Assembly: GCA_905215855.1 (NCBI GenBank)
Contig: CAJMRT010000024.1
Coordinates: forward strand, 1-30,952
Reading direction: 5' to 3'
Length of the DNA stretch: 30,952 nucleotides
Source: an uncultured bacterium
Lineage (GTDB): Bacteria; Bacillota; Clostridia; Oscillospirales; Acutalibacteraceae
This document shows, piece by piece, positions 23,986 through 30,952 of the stretch. The notes under the pieces were generated by a model. That model was not told where the DNA came from. It was given only the letters and a program-made list of their open reading frames with translations, and searched no databases. Both the position numbers and the translations under genes were made by a program. The number at the start of each line of letters is the position of its first letter. Position 1 is the first letter of the stretch.

Positions 23986-24120
23986 AAAAAGAGACTTTTA
24001 TTGCAAGGCACAACTCACCCTACAATAAAAGTCTCGTTCTTTAAGATATAACCGATACCGAAAACGGTATGTACTGACGATTCATATCACAGATTATCTG
24101 CGAACTACTCCCCTTTATCT
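23986..24120 (-). promoter_or_regulatory. yybP-ykoY manganese riboswitch with intrinsic terminator
   Basis: Reading the minus strand, the leader opens with the hallmark AAAGGGGAGTAG (24106-24117), then TCGTCAGTACATACCG with a CGGTAT hairpin, the conserved parts of the yybP-ykoY aptamer. It is followed by GAGACTTTTATTG (24035-24023), a loop and its exact complement (24003-23991), a 13-bp stem with a TTTTTATTT tail. The first arm of this terminator also pairs (with one bulge) with the GATAAAG at the 5' side of the aptamer. Mn2+ binding should therefore prevent termination and turn on the ATPase gene. Confidence 0.9.
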
Positions 24121-24126
24121 ACTGAC

Positions 24127-24155
24127 ATTCTATCAAATTTATTCCATATTGTCAA
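24127..24155 (-). promoter_or_regulatory. Sigma-A promoter of the riboswitch-ATPase unit
   Basis: Minus-strand TTGACA (24150-24155), 17 bases, TAGAAT (24127-24132), which would place the transcript start a few bases before the aptamer. The -35 box lies within the last codons of the upstream membrane-protein gene. Confidence 0.82.
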
Positions 24156-24420
24156 CAGAATTTTCGAGGATTTCATCATTGTTATCATTTTCAGGCACTA
24201 TTTCATCAGACGCAAGGTGCTTTTTATGCCTTTTTGGCTTACTGCAGGTTGCAAATATTATGCCCAAAAATGCAAGAAATGCACCGCTGCATGAAAAAAT
24301 TGCAGAGAAATACGGCAATTCAAGAGCATATGCAACAATTGTTGCTGCAATAAAAAGTGCTGCGGCAACAAGCATCAATATAAAAGCTGTTTTGTAAAGA
24401 CCGTTCATTTTTCTTTTCAT
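24139..24420 (-). CDS. Small two-helix membrane protein
   Basis: A 93-residue protein with a basic N-terminus, two membrane helices (about residues 10-31 and 37-59), a basic stretch (KPKRHKKH) and an acidic Asn/Asp/Glu-rich tail, so both ends should face the cytoplasm. The start at 24420 follows GGTGACTGATT, two bases beyond the rsmA stop, making it the last gene of the rsmF-rsmA operon. No family recognised. Its 3' end contains the promoter for the downstream riboswitch-ATPase unit. Confidence 0.7.
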   Translation of the reverse strand: MKRKMNGLYKTAFILMLVAAALFIAATIVAYALELPYFSAIFSCSGAFLAFLGIIFATCSKPKRHKKHLASDEIVPENDNNDEILENSVDNME

Positions 24421-24422
24421 AA

Positions 24423-25277
24423 TCAGTCACCAAGGTTGTTTGCAATATTTGCAAAATCTTCAAGTTTAAGCTGTTCCGCCCTTGCATTTAGAGGAACGGA
24501 GGAATTATCAAGAATTGCGTTGACCTCTGCCTTTGGCAAAGAAAGTCCCGATGCAAGAGAATTTGAAAGTGTTTTTCTTCGCTGTGAAAAGGCGGCTTTT
24601 ACAACCTTAAAAAACTTCTTTTCGTCATCAACCTTCACGGGCGGTTCTTTGAGAATGTTAAGTCTTAAAACAGCCGAATCAACCTTTGGAGCAGGCATAA
24701 ACGAGCCTGCACTAACCGAAAACAGCATTTCGGGTTCTGCATAATAATTGACCGATACCGTTACCGCACCGCTTGCACGAGAACCCACCTCAGCACAAAT
24801 TCGCTGAGCCGCCTCTTTCTGAACCATAACCGTGATTGCACAAATCGGCAGTCTGTCCTCAAGCAATTTCATAATTACAGGAGATGTGATGTAGTACGGA
24901 AGATTTGCGCACACAACAACATCCATGCCCTGAAATTCTTCTTCAATCAGCTTGTGCAAGTCAATTTTAAGAATGTCATCGTTTACAACTTTTACATTGT
25001 CGTGTTCGGAGAGTGTTTCTTCAAGAACGGGAAGAAGTCGCTTGTCAAGCTCAACTGCGACAACCTTGTCGGCAAGCGAGCAAAGCTCTGTTGTGAGAAC
25101 ACCTATTCCGGGACCGACTTCAATTACGCCAACTCCCTCTCCGGCACCCGAAAGCTCTGCCATTCTCGGACAAACTGACGGGTTAATAAGGAAATTCTGA
25201 CCGAGTGACTTTGAAAAAGTAAAGCCGTGTCTTGAAAGTATGTCTTTAATTGTACCTATATCTGATAATTTTTTCAT
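24423..25277 (-). CDS. rsmA: 16S rRNA dimethyladenosine transferase RsmA (KsgA)
   Basis: A 284-residue SAM-dependent enzyme that dimethylates two adjacent adenosines in the 3' helix of 16S rRNA during 30S assembly. Visible motifs: SKSLGQNFL near the N-terminus, SAM motif I EVGPGIGVLT (about 53-62), the acidic SAM ribose site in VAVELD, NDDILKID and the catalytic ANLPYY. The start overlaps the stop of the upstream methyltransferase gene by four bases (ATGA). Confidence 0.96.
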   Translation of the reverse strand: MKKLSDIGTIKDILSRHGFTFSKSLGQNFLINPSVCPRMAELSGAGEGVGVIEVGPGIGVLTTELCSLADKVVAVELDKRLLPVLEETLSEHDNVKVVNDDILKIDLHKLIEEEFQGMDVVVCANLPYYITSPVIMKLLEDRLPICAITVMVQKEAAQRICAEVGSRASGAVTVSVNYYAEPEMLFSVSAGSFMPAPKVDSAVLRLNILKEPPVKVDDEKKFFKVVKAAFSQRRKTLSNSLASGLSLPKAEVNAILDNSSVPLNARAEQLKLEDFANIANNLGD

Positions 25278-26596
25278 CTTAATATGCGAAGTCCTTTCGG
25301 ATATTTATTTTTCAGTCTTGAATTTGACGCTTTGCCAAAGCCTGTTGTGATTCCGTTTACGCAGACAGCCGTATAGCCCTTGACATCCTGTGACACGGCA
25401 ATTTCCTCACCGTGAAGATACGCTGCAATTTCTTTACTGTTCACATCAAAATCAACTGCGGATTTACAGTTTTCCTTTTTAGCTGCCGTAAATGCGCTAT
25501 GGTGCGGTTCAATTCGGTTCTTGACAATTTCGCCGAGAATAACTCCCGCACGGAGAATCTGCAAGCCCTTTACATCAAAATTATAATTATGTGGAAGAAC
25601 TATAATTTTATCCTTTATAACCTCAATATTTTCACCGAACGGTCTGTCGATAAAAATACTGTCATAAAAATCAAAAATTTTCGAGTCAGTTTTATTATTC
25701 TTTTTAGGAATATTATAATTAGAATACGGCTCGCCCTTTTTGTGAAGCTTGGCGGCAAAATGTCCCTCACCGCCATCCATCGGGAAAATTCTTCTCGCAT
25801 AATCAAGCGTAGGTCTGCCAAATGTTACGCCCGAATCAACAAGTTCAAAATCGGGATTTTCTGCAAGAAACCGAGAAATTACGCCCTCGTTTTCTTCCTT
25901 TGAAAAAGTACAGGTTGAATAAACCATATATCCGCCGTTTTTCAGGGCATCCTTTGCACTGTTAAGAATCAAAAGCTGACGGGCGGCACAACTCTTTACA
26001 TGCTCAATGCTCCATTCACGCTCCGCATCATTCTTGCGGAACATACCCTCGCCGCTACAGGGTGCGTCAACAAGAATCCTGTTAAAGCGGTTTTCAAGCC
26101 TTTTGCAAAGCTCATCGGGACGGCAGTTTGATACAACTGCGTTTGAAATTCCCATTCGTTCAATATTCGATAAAAGAATATTCGCTCTGCTTCTTACAAT
26201 TTCATTGCTCCACAAAAGTCCTGTTCCGTTAAGTTTAGCGCCGATTTGCGTACTTTTTCCGCCCGGAGCGGCACACAAATCAAGGACATAATCGCCCTCA
26301 CGGACATCAAGCATTGTAACTGCCGAAGTTGCAGACGGTTCCTGAACATAGAACGCTCCTGCATGGTGCAGAGGATTGTTGCCGATTGACTTAACATCGG
26401 ACGGAATATAGAAACCCTCATCGCAAAACGGAGTTTTTTTCAGTTCAAAATCAAGAAGCGAACAAAGCTTTTCGGGCGAACATTTTAAGGTGTTGACACG
26501 AAGTCCCTTTATAAAATCATCGCTGTTGTAAAATTTTAAAAATTCGTCAAATTCATCACCCAGAAGTGATTTCATTCGCAATAAAAAATCATTCAT
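25274..26596 (-). CDS. RsmF-like rRNA (cytosine-5) methyltransferase
   Basis: A 440-residue NOL1/NOP2/Sun-family enzyme. Motifs: LDLCAAPGGKSTQI (SAM site, about 107-120), VDAPCSGEGMF with one active-site Cys, and YSTCTFSKEENE with the catalytic Cys. A C-terminal region (about 310-440) ending GFGKASNSRLKNKYPKGLR fits the RsmF/YebU PUA-like RNA-binding domain. It transfers a methyl group to a cytosine of 16S rRNA, though other RNA targets are possible. First gene of an operon with rsmA and a small membrane protein. Confidence 0.92.
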   Translation of the reverse strand: MNDFLLRMKSLLGDEFDEFLKFYNSDDFIKGLRVNTLKCSPEKLCSLLDFELKKTPFCDEGFYIPSDVKSIGNNPLHHAGAFYVQEPSATSAVTMLDVREGDYVLDLCAAPGGKSTQIGAKLNGTGLLWSNEIVRSRANILLSNIERMGISNAVVSNCRPDELCKRLENRFNRILVDAPCSGEGMFRKNDAEREWSIEHVKSCAARQLLILNSAKDALKNGGYMVYSTCTFSKEENEGVISRFLAENPDFELVDSGVTFGRPTLDYARRIFPMDGGEGHFAAKLHKKGEPYSNYNIPKKNNKTDSKIFDFYDSIFIDRPFGENIEVIKDKIIVLPHNYNFDVKGLQILRAGVILGEIVKNRIEPHHSAFTAAKKENCKSAVDFDVNSKEIAAYLHGEEIAVSQDVKGYTAVCVNGITTGFGKASNSRLKNKYPKGLRILR

Positions 26597-26626
26597 GAAT
26601 AAACAAGCCTTTTCGGGTTAATAATA
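26597..26626 (+). promoter_or_regulatory. Candidate sigma-G promoter of the Asn/Gln peptide gene
   Basis: GAATA (26597-26601), 18 bases, AATAATA (26620-26626). The -35 matches the sigma-G pattern GHATR fully, and the -10 matches CATWHTA at six of seven positions, the same geometry as upstream of gerA. The leader would be very short, with the strong ribosome binding site AAAGGAGGTG near its start. Confidence 0.45.
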
Positions 26627-26648
26627 GTTTCGTAAAGGAGGTGTTGAA

Positions 26649-26780
26649 ATGAACTTCAACCAGAATCAGAACAACAACCAGAACAAGAACCAGCAGAACA
26701 GCCAGAATAAGAATCAGAACAACAATCAGAATAAAAATCAGCAGAACAGTCAGAACAAAAGTCAGAACAATTGCAGATAA
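26649..26780 (+). CDS. Asn/Gln-rich 43-residue repeat peptide, possibly a spore protein
   Basis: A 43-codon gene with an excellent site (AAAGGAGGTG) seven bases before the ATG, TAA at 26778-26780 and a terminator just behind. After MNFNQN the peptide consists of two 16-residue repeats starting QNNNQNKNQQNSQNK, then QNNCR. About four fifths of residues are Asn or Gln, the rest mainly Lys and Ser, with one Cys near the end. There is no signal peptide. Gamma-type small acid-soluble spore proteins are also Gln/Asn-rich, repetitive and forespore-expressed, and a sigma-G-like promoter lies upstream, so a spore-core role is a reasonable inference. No sequence match is claimed. It diverges from rsmF. 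Confidence 0.7.
   Translation: MNFNQNQNNNQNKNQQNSQNKNQNNNQNKNQQNSQNKSQNNCR
26666..26761 (+). repeat. Two tandem 48-bp repeats in the Asn/Gln peptide gene
   Basis: Two copies of a 48-base unit (about 26667-26714 and 26715-26762) encode the 16-residue peptide repeat. The copies differ mainly at third codon positions (for example AAC/AAT, CAG kept), so the protein repeat is conserved more than the DNA, a sign of selection on the peptide. Confidence 0.75.
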
Positions 26781-26800
26781 TTACATTCTGAAGTTCTCCC

Positions 26801-26830
26801 AAGCCGTGTCTTTTGATGCGGCTTTTTTCT
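26801..26830 (+). terminator. Terminator of the Asn/Gln peptide gene
   Basis: AAGCCG (26801-26806) and CGGCTT (26819-26824) with an inner TC/GA pair form a stem, followed by TTTT and CT. It ends the plus-strand transcript just before the convergent LUD gene. Confidence 0.78.
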
Positions 26831-26839
26831 TTATGGGAA

Positions 26840-27502
26840 TTAATAACCGTATTCTTCACCGATGATAATAACCTTGATTCTGTCAATATGTCTTTGCTGA
26901 GCGGATACCACATAGTTACAGCAGATTCTTGTATCACCGTGGCATCCGTCACAGAGTTCAGGATTTTCTTTTCTCAATGAAACACATTCGCCTGTTTTTC
27001 CGCAAGGAGTTTCAATGCCGAGTCTGATTGTATTCTGCGGAGCGGCAATTGTTTTAACTCTCTTGATTGCCTCGTCAATATTCTTTACGATTTTGTTGAT
27101 ACCGCATACAACGATAACGCTTTTCGGACCGTAAAGAAGTGCGGCAACACGGTTTGAGTTGCCGTCAACATTATAAAGCTCTCCGTTTTCGGTAAGAGCG
27201 TTTGTGCTCATAAAAAATGTGTCTGCCCTGAAAGTCTGACGATAAACCTCTTCAACCTCGGGACGAGTCATTCCGGGTGCGGAACGGTCAAGAAAATTGT
27301 AATCGGGTGAATTAATCATCTGATAAATTCCCGTTTCGTCAAGAGTTTTTGAACCGCCGCATGAAATTGTTTCGCCCTTTTTAATGAGTGTTTTTACAAG
27401 TGCCTGAGCCTCTTCCCTGTTTTCGCAAAAATAAGGTTTCATCTTGTTGCGTTCAAGATTTTTCATAACTTTATCAACTTTTGCTCTCATTTCATCAGTC
27501 AT
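26840..27502 (-). CDS. LUD-domain protein (LutC/YkgG-like family)
   Basis: A 220-residue protein of the LUD (lactate utilisation, DUF162) superfamily. The glycine-rich CGGSKTLDETG near residues 48-58 and STNALTENGELYNVDGNSNRVA near 98-120 are the family's ligand-binding stretches. The C-terminal part is Cys-rich (CGKTGEC, LCDGCHGDTRICC), resembling stand-alone clostridial forms. No lutA or lutB partner is adjacent, so a role in lactate oxidation is not supported here. The start at 27502 follows CGGAGAA. Single gene. Confidence 0.85.
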   Translation of the reverse strand: MTDEMRAKVDKVMKNLERNKMKPYFCENREEAQALVKTLIKKGETISCGGSKTLDETGIYQMINSPDYNFLDRSAPGMTRPEVEEVYRQTFRADTFFMSTNALTENGELYNVDGNSNRVAALLYGPKSVIVVCGINKIVKNIDEAIKRVKTIAAPQNTIRLGIETPCGKTGECVSLRKENPELCDGCHGDTRICCNYVVSAQQRHIDRIKVIIIGEEYGY

Positions 27503-27784
27503 AATAATTTCTCCGTTTCATAATTTCATAAAGCAATTAGGCAAGTTTTTGCATTAAATAATAGTTCTTTAAAAGAACAATATCCGCCCCTACGCTTGAC
27601 ATTCTGCCTACGGTTACAATCTGCTCACACATAATAATTGTGATATCATACACTTGCCAATATTTTCACCAAAATCATATGTAATCATTATACAATACAA
27701 ATTGAATTTTGAAAAGAAAATTATTTGTCAACAGCACAGGTTTTGCGAATAAAATGATAAGAGATTAATTTTAGGAGAGATTTT
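27503..27784. other. Intergenic region between the divergent LUD and amidase genes
   Basis: A 282-base A/T-rich gap that must hold two divergent promoters. I see a ribosome binding site for each gene and several TATA-like runs (for example TATACAAT near 27700), but no promoter pair with correct spacing that I would defend, and no coding frame or clear hairpin. Confidence 0.5.
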
Positions 27785-28327
27785 ATGCCGTCAGTTTATC
27801 TTTCACCGTCATTGCAGGAGTACAACCCTTATATTGACGGAGGAAATGAAGAATATTATATGAATCTTATTGCAGATGCCATAGAGCCTTATTTGAGGGC
27901 AAGCGGAATTGATTTTAGGCGAAACGATCCCGATATGACGCTGAGTCAGGCAATTGCAGATTCAAACAAGGGAAATCACGATTTGCACCTTGCAATTCAC
28001 AGCAACGCCGCTCCAGAAGGCTCGGCAGGCAGATACACGGGTGCGGACATTTACTACTATCCGACAGGCAGTAACGGCAAGCGTTTTGCTGAAATTCTGC
28101 AAAAGAATTACAAGGATATTTATCCCGAACCGAACGATGTTGACATAATCCCCACCACCTCACTTGCAGAAGTAAGGCGGACAAAATCACCGTCGGCATT
28201 GATTGAGGTTGCATATCACGATAACCCCGAAGAGGCTCAGTGGATTAGGGACAACATTAATACAATCGGCAGAAATCTTGCAAAATCAGTTGCCGAGTAC
28301 CTTAATGTGCCGTTTGTAGAGCCGTAA
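27785..28327 (+). CDS. N-acetylmuramoyl-L-alanine amidase (Amidase_3, clostridial type)
   Basis: A 180-residue single-domain amidase that should cut the bond between N-acetylmuramic acid and the stem peptide. His72 in AIHSNAAPEGS is a zinc ligand, Glu22/Glu23 in GGNEEYYMN fit the second ligand, and Glu141 in LIEVAYHDN is the catalytic Glu. The usual first zinc His of the 'DPGHGG' strand is missing; the strand reads YLSPSLQEYN. I recall this variant as a common clostridial subgroup. There is no signal peptide or cell-wall binding domain, so it acts in the cytosol, in the mother cell during sporulation, or is released on lysis. TTAGGAGA precedes the start. Confidence 0.85.
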   Translation: MPSVYLSPSLQEYNPYIDGGNEEYYMNLIADAIEPYLRASGIDFRRNDPDMTLSQAIADSNKGNHDLHLAIHSNAAPEGSAGRYTGADIYYYPTGSNGKRFAEILQKNYKDIYPEPNDVDIIPTTSLAEVRRTKSPSALIEVAYHDNPEEAQWIRDNINTIGRNLAKSVAEYLNVPFVEP

Positions 28328-28346
28328 TTTAATTCTGACAAAGAAT

Positions 28347-28376
28347 AAAGGTCAACACAATTATGTGCTGACCTTT
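28347..28376. terminator. Bidirectional terminator between amidase and Nudix genes
   Basis: AAAGGTCA, CACA (28347-28359) pair with TGTG, TGACCTTT (28364-28376) with one A-C mismatch and the loop ATTA. It ends the amidase transcript (TTGTTTTT follows). The stop codon of the convergent Nudix gene lies in the loop, so the stem includes its last codons. Confidence 0.85.
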
Positions 28377-28864
28377 TGTTTTTCATCAAGATATGCGTTT
28401 AAAAATGATGACGCAAGGCTGTTTTGCAGGATATACTGCCGAGCTTCATCACGAGTAAACCACTTGTATGAGTCGATTTCATTATTTGGGTGAAGTTCAC
28501 GGTCATCTTCTACAAATGCCGTAAAATTGCACATCAGCGTGTTTGACGGCTCATAGAACTTTGTACGGTTGAATTTTGCAGAAACAGCTGTCATTCCCGT
28601 TTCTTCTTTGATTTCACGAATTACAGCGTGTTCAAGTTCTTCGCCACGGTTGACATAACCGGCAACAAGCACATAAACAGGCTTTCCATACTGCTGAATC
28701 AAGAGGATTTTGTCGGTCTTTTTGTTTATGACAATCATACTTACAGCAACATTATAAAGCAGAAATCTGAACTGTTTGCAGGTCGTGCAGTAAGGCACAA
28801 TGCCCTCGCCTTTAAGCTCTTTGTCAATAAGTTCCGTTCCGCATTCCTGACAAAATTTGTTCAT
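28361..28864 (-). CDS. Nudix hydrolase with N-terminal zinc ribbon (NudC-like)
   Basis: A 167-residue protein. Cys5, Cys8, Cys26 and Cys29 (CQEC and CTTC) form a zinc ribbon, followed by a Nudix domain whose box is complete: GYVNRGEELEHAVIREIKEE then TGM, matching GX5EX7REUXEEXGU. The layout resembles the C-terminal part of NudC, which hydrolyses NADH and removes NAD caps from RNA, but the protein is shorter than NudC and its substrate is uncertain. The start at 28864 follows AAAGGAGC. Single gene. Confidence 0.9.
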   Translation of the reverse strand: MNKFCQECGTELIDKELKGEGIVPYCTTCKQFRFLLYNVAVSMIVINKKTDKILLIQQYGKPVYVLVAGYVNRGEELEHAVIREIKEETGMTAVSAKFNRTKFYEPSNTLMCNFTAFVEDDRELHPNNEIDSYKWFTRDEARQYILQNSLASSFLNAYLDEKQKVST

Positions 28865-28902
28865 TAGGTTGCTCCTTTGGTTAGTTTGTTTTGGTTATAT
28901 AA

Positions 28903-30177
28903 TCAAATAACTTCAATATCATTCATCTCAATACTGCCCCAGGCTTTTTGCCAGGTATTTTGGTATTTATCGGGTTTTCTTCTTCTAAAAGTCAAGCCGT
29001 CTGCAACTTCAAGCGTTTCAAATGGAGCGGCGGCGTTTTTTCTGCTGTAGAAAACATAGCGTGTATAGTATCCGCCACGGACTATTTTTGATACATCTAT
29101 TTTCAAATTTGCCGTGTGAGTTTCGCCCTTTTTGCCCGAATAGAAATTTTCAACCACAAAAGCTGTAACGGGATATCTTCGGTAGTCGCTCACTTCAACA
29201 CGCAAACAGAGATTTTCTATATCAGCCTTATTTTCCCATGTGAGTTCAAGCGAAATCTGCTCGTCATCATAGAAAATATTATTCTCTTTGCCGTTATATC
29301 TGACAAATCGCAGACAAATGTCATTTCTGTCGCAATGGTGCTTATGCTCATTTCCGATATACTCAAGCGCTCTGAAATTCTCGTTTGCACTGCCGAGATA
29401 AATTTTTATCGCCTCTTCAACATCACCGTCAAAAACAATTTTGCCGTGGTCAAGGACAATGCACCTGTCGCAAAGGTCACGGATAGTGTTCATATTGTGA
29501 GAAACATAGAGAACCGTTCTGTCCTCTTCTGTTGCAAGGTCACGCATTTTCTTGATACACTTTTTTTGAAAATGCATATCACCGACTGCAAGAACCTCGT
29601 CCATAATCATAATTTCAGCGTCAAGATGTGCCGCAACCGAGAATGCAAGTTTTACGAACATACCCGATGAATAACGCTTTACCGGTGTGTCAATGAACTT
29701 TTCGCACTCGGAAAATTCTATAATACTGTCAATTTTTGAAGTAACTTCATCTCTCGACATTCCGAGAATTGCACCGTTGAGGTAGATGTTCTCCCTGCCT
29801 GTAAGCTCTCCGTGAAAGCCTGTTCCGACTTCAAGCATACTTGCAATTCTGCCTCTGAAACGCACTCTGCCATCTGTCGGAGAAGTGATTCTAGAGAGAA
29901 TTTTCAAAAGCGTTGACTTGCCTGCGCCGTTAGCACCGATAATACCAATGCGTTCGCCACGGTTCACTTCAAGATTCACACCGTCAAGTGCAAGAAAGCT
30001 GTCACCTTTTGTGTACTGCATTACACCGATTCTCTGGTTAGGATCTTCTTTGCCTCTCTTTTTGGCATACCAACTTTGCAAATCATGGCGGAGAGTTCCC
30101 GAACCGATTGCACCGAGTCGGTATTCTTTTGAAAGATTTTCAATTTTTATTACACAGTTCTCATTCATTTCTGTCAT
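28903..30177 (-). CDS. Polysaccharide ABC exporter ATPase (Wzt/TagH type) with Wzt-like C-terminal domain
   Basis: A 424-residue ATPase. Walker A is GANGAGKST (81-89), the signature is YSSGM, Walker B is IMIMDEVLAVGD. The residues after about 280 form an extra domain of beta-rich character (Wzt_C-like), which in Wzt binds the modified end of the polysaccharide. With the upstream permease it exports an undecaprenyl-linked polymer, such as O-antigen-like or teichoic-type chains. The start at 30177 lies five bases after the permease stop, with a weak ribosome binding site (GGTCTGAT), suggesting coupling. A second in-frame ATG lies at 30168. Confidence 0.92.
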   Translation of the reverse strand: MTEMNENCVIKIENLSKEYRLGAIGSGTLRHDLQSWYAKKRGKEDPNQRIGVMQYTKGDSFLALDGVNLEVNRGERIGIIGANGAGKSTLLKILSRITSPTDGRVRFRGRIASMLEVGTGFHGELTGRENIYLNGAILGMSRDEVTSKIDSIIEFSECEKFIDTPVKRYSSGMFVKLAFSVAAHLDAEIMIMDEVLAVGDMHFQKKCIKKMRDLATEEDRTVLYVSHNMNTIRDLCDRCIVLDHGKIVFDGDVEEAIKIYLGSANENFRALEYIGNEHKHHCDRNDICLRFVRYNGKENNIFYDDEQISLELTWENKADIENLCLRVEVSDYRRYPVTAFVVENFYSGKKGETHTANLKIDVSKIVRGGYYTRYVFYSRKNAAAPFETLEVADGLTFRRRKPDKYQNTWQKAWGSIEMNDIEVI

Positions 30178-30181
30178 AGTA

Positions 30182-30952
30182 TCAGACCGTATCTATAAAA
30201 TTCTTTTCTACCTTATTAAAAACGATTATACCGAACACAAGCACAATTGCCGTAACAAAAATGCTAAGTATCAGATATTTCCAAGGAAATGTTCCGCTGC
30301 CGAGAAAACCGTAACGAAATGTTTCAACAAGCGGTGCAACAGGGTTTAAAAGTGCAATTGAACGAAATGGCGGTGGAACTTGAGAAACAGGATATACAAC
30401 AGGAGTTATGTACATCCACAAGGTAACTCCGAATGAAACAAGCACACCGAGGTCACGGTATTTTGTTGTGACAGACGAAACAATCAGTCCGCAGCCTGAG
30501 CCCAACAGTGCCGATGAAAGCAAAATGAGCGGCATAAGCAATGCACAAAAATTAGGGTGAACATTTGAACCAGTAAACATATATATAAGCACGAGTATAA
30601 AAAACATAACGAAGTTAATTAAAAAGCCGATTGTGTTGTAGATTATGTTTGCACACGGCATTACAAGTCTTGGAAAATAGACCTTGCCGAACAGTCTTGC
30701 GTTGCCGAGAAAGGTTGACGAACTGCCGTTAAGACAGCTTGAAAAGAATGACCACAAAATGTTTCCTGACATAAAAAACAGAAACTGCGGCATTCCGTCG
30801 GTTGAAATATTCGCAATCATACCGAAAATTACGGTAAAAACAAATGTTGAAAGGAACGGCTTTATGATTATCCACAGCGGACCGAGTACGGTTTGCTTAT
30901 AGGAATTTTTGAAATCACGCTTTACAAACAGCATTACAAGGTCACGATACTT
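30182..30952 (-). CDS. ABC-2 polysaccharide export permease (Wzm/TagG type), 5' end outside window
   Basis: 257 codons visible; the frame runs unbroken to the right edge. An internal ATG at 30934 exists, but the residues before it (KYRDLV) continue the conserved N-terminal run leading to FVKRDFKNSYKQTVLGPLW, so the true start lies outside the window. About six membrane helices follow, with the cytosolic amphipathic N-terminus of ABC-2 exporters. It is the membrane half of the transporter whose ATPase is the next gene. Confidence 0.92.
   Translation of the reverse strand, partial: KYRDLVMLFVKRDFKNSYKQTVLGPLWIIIKPFLSTFVFTVIFGMIANISTDGMPQFLFFMSGNILWSFFSSCLNGSSSTFLGNARLFGKVYFPRLVMPCANIIYNTIGFLINFVMFFILVLIYMFTGSNVHPNFCALLMPLILLSSALLGSGCGLIVSSVTTKYRDLGVLVSFGVTLWMYITPVVYPVSQVPPPFRSIALLNPVAPLVETFRYGFLGSGTFPWKYLILSIFVTAIVLVFGIIVFNKVEKNFIDTV

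Noticed and set aside
26666..26761. Regular repeats resembling a short CRISPR array
   Set aside because: The units are contiguous 48-base coding repeats without spacers, and no cas genes are near.
26656..26952. Minus-strand Cys/Ser/Asp-rich repeat frame across the Asn/Gln peptide gene
   Set aside because: It is the mirror of the CAG/AAC-type repeats; its 3' neighbour overlaps the LUD gene in another frame and it has no ribosome binding site.
29116..29670. Plus-strand frame of 184 codons opposite the exporter ATPase
   Set aside because: Antisense to a gene with all ABC motifs; no start signal.

Overview
The window looks like a chromosomal segment from a low-GC, endospore-forming Clostridia bacterium, probably of the Oscillospirales/Ruminococcaceae type found in the gut. 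That assignment is an inference. It rests on SpoIVA paired with a SipL-type DUF3794/LysM protein, a SpoVM peptide, a GerA-GerB-GerC germination receptor, clear A/G-rich ribosome binding sites, sigma-A promoters with 17-bp spacers, and strong hairpin/U-tract terminators. There are no rRNA or tRNA genes, CRISPR arrays, transposases or phage genes.

Layout, left to right. 1-3082 (minus): germinant receptor operon gerA-gerB-gerC, with gerC cut by the window edge and a sigma-G-like promoter before gerA. 3164-4217 (plus): DUF421 (YetF-like) and DUF4363 membrane genes, divergent from gerA. 4221-6782 (minus): zinc/manganese-type ABC importer (binding lipoprotein, ATPase, permease). 6897-9470 (minus): secD-secF with a strong promoter and a hairpin at the start of the leader. 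9586-10950: class I aminotransferase. 10982-12556: Wzz-like modulator and CpsD-type tyrosine kinase. 12758-14579: beta and gamma subunits of a sodium-pumping decarboxylase. 14671-18182: a spore-coat anchoring locus (small membrane peptide, SpoVM, SipL, SpoIVA). 18235-19285 (plus): RluA-family pseudouridine synthase. 19314-21220: PgeF-like protein, a four-cysteine small protein and inorganic pyrophosphatase. 21265-24155: P-type cation ATPase behind a yybP-ykoY manganese riboswitch with an intrinsic terminator. 24139-26596: small membrane protein, rsmA (ksgA) and an RsmF-like rRNA methyltransferase. 26597-26830 (plus): 43-residue Asn/Gln repeat peptide with a sigma-G-like promoter. 26840-28864: LUD protein, sporulation-type amidase and zinc-ribbon Nudix hydrolase. 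28903-30952: ABC-2 polysaccharide exporter (ATPase, and permease cut by the right edge).

The most interesting part is 17958-18182. It holds a 25-codon SpoVM homologue and, overlapping its ribosome binding site, a 47-codon two-segment membrane peptide. Directly downstream come sipL and spoIVA, so the membrane-curvature sensor, the coat ATPase and the ATPase-binding protein lie together. Other points of note are the Mn2+ riboswitch, which reassigns a 'calcium' ATPase as a likely Mn2+ exporter, the Asn/Gln repeat peptide, a perfect 12-bp inverted repeat framing the oadG promoter, and an unexplained foldable element at 17863-17924.
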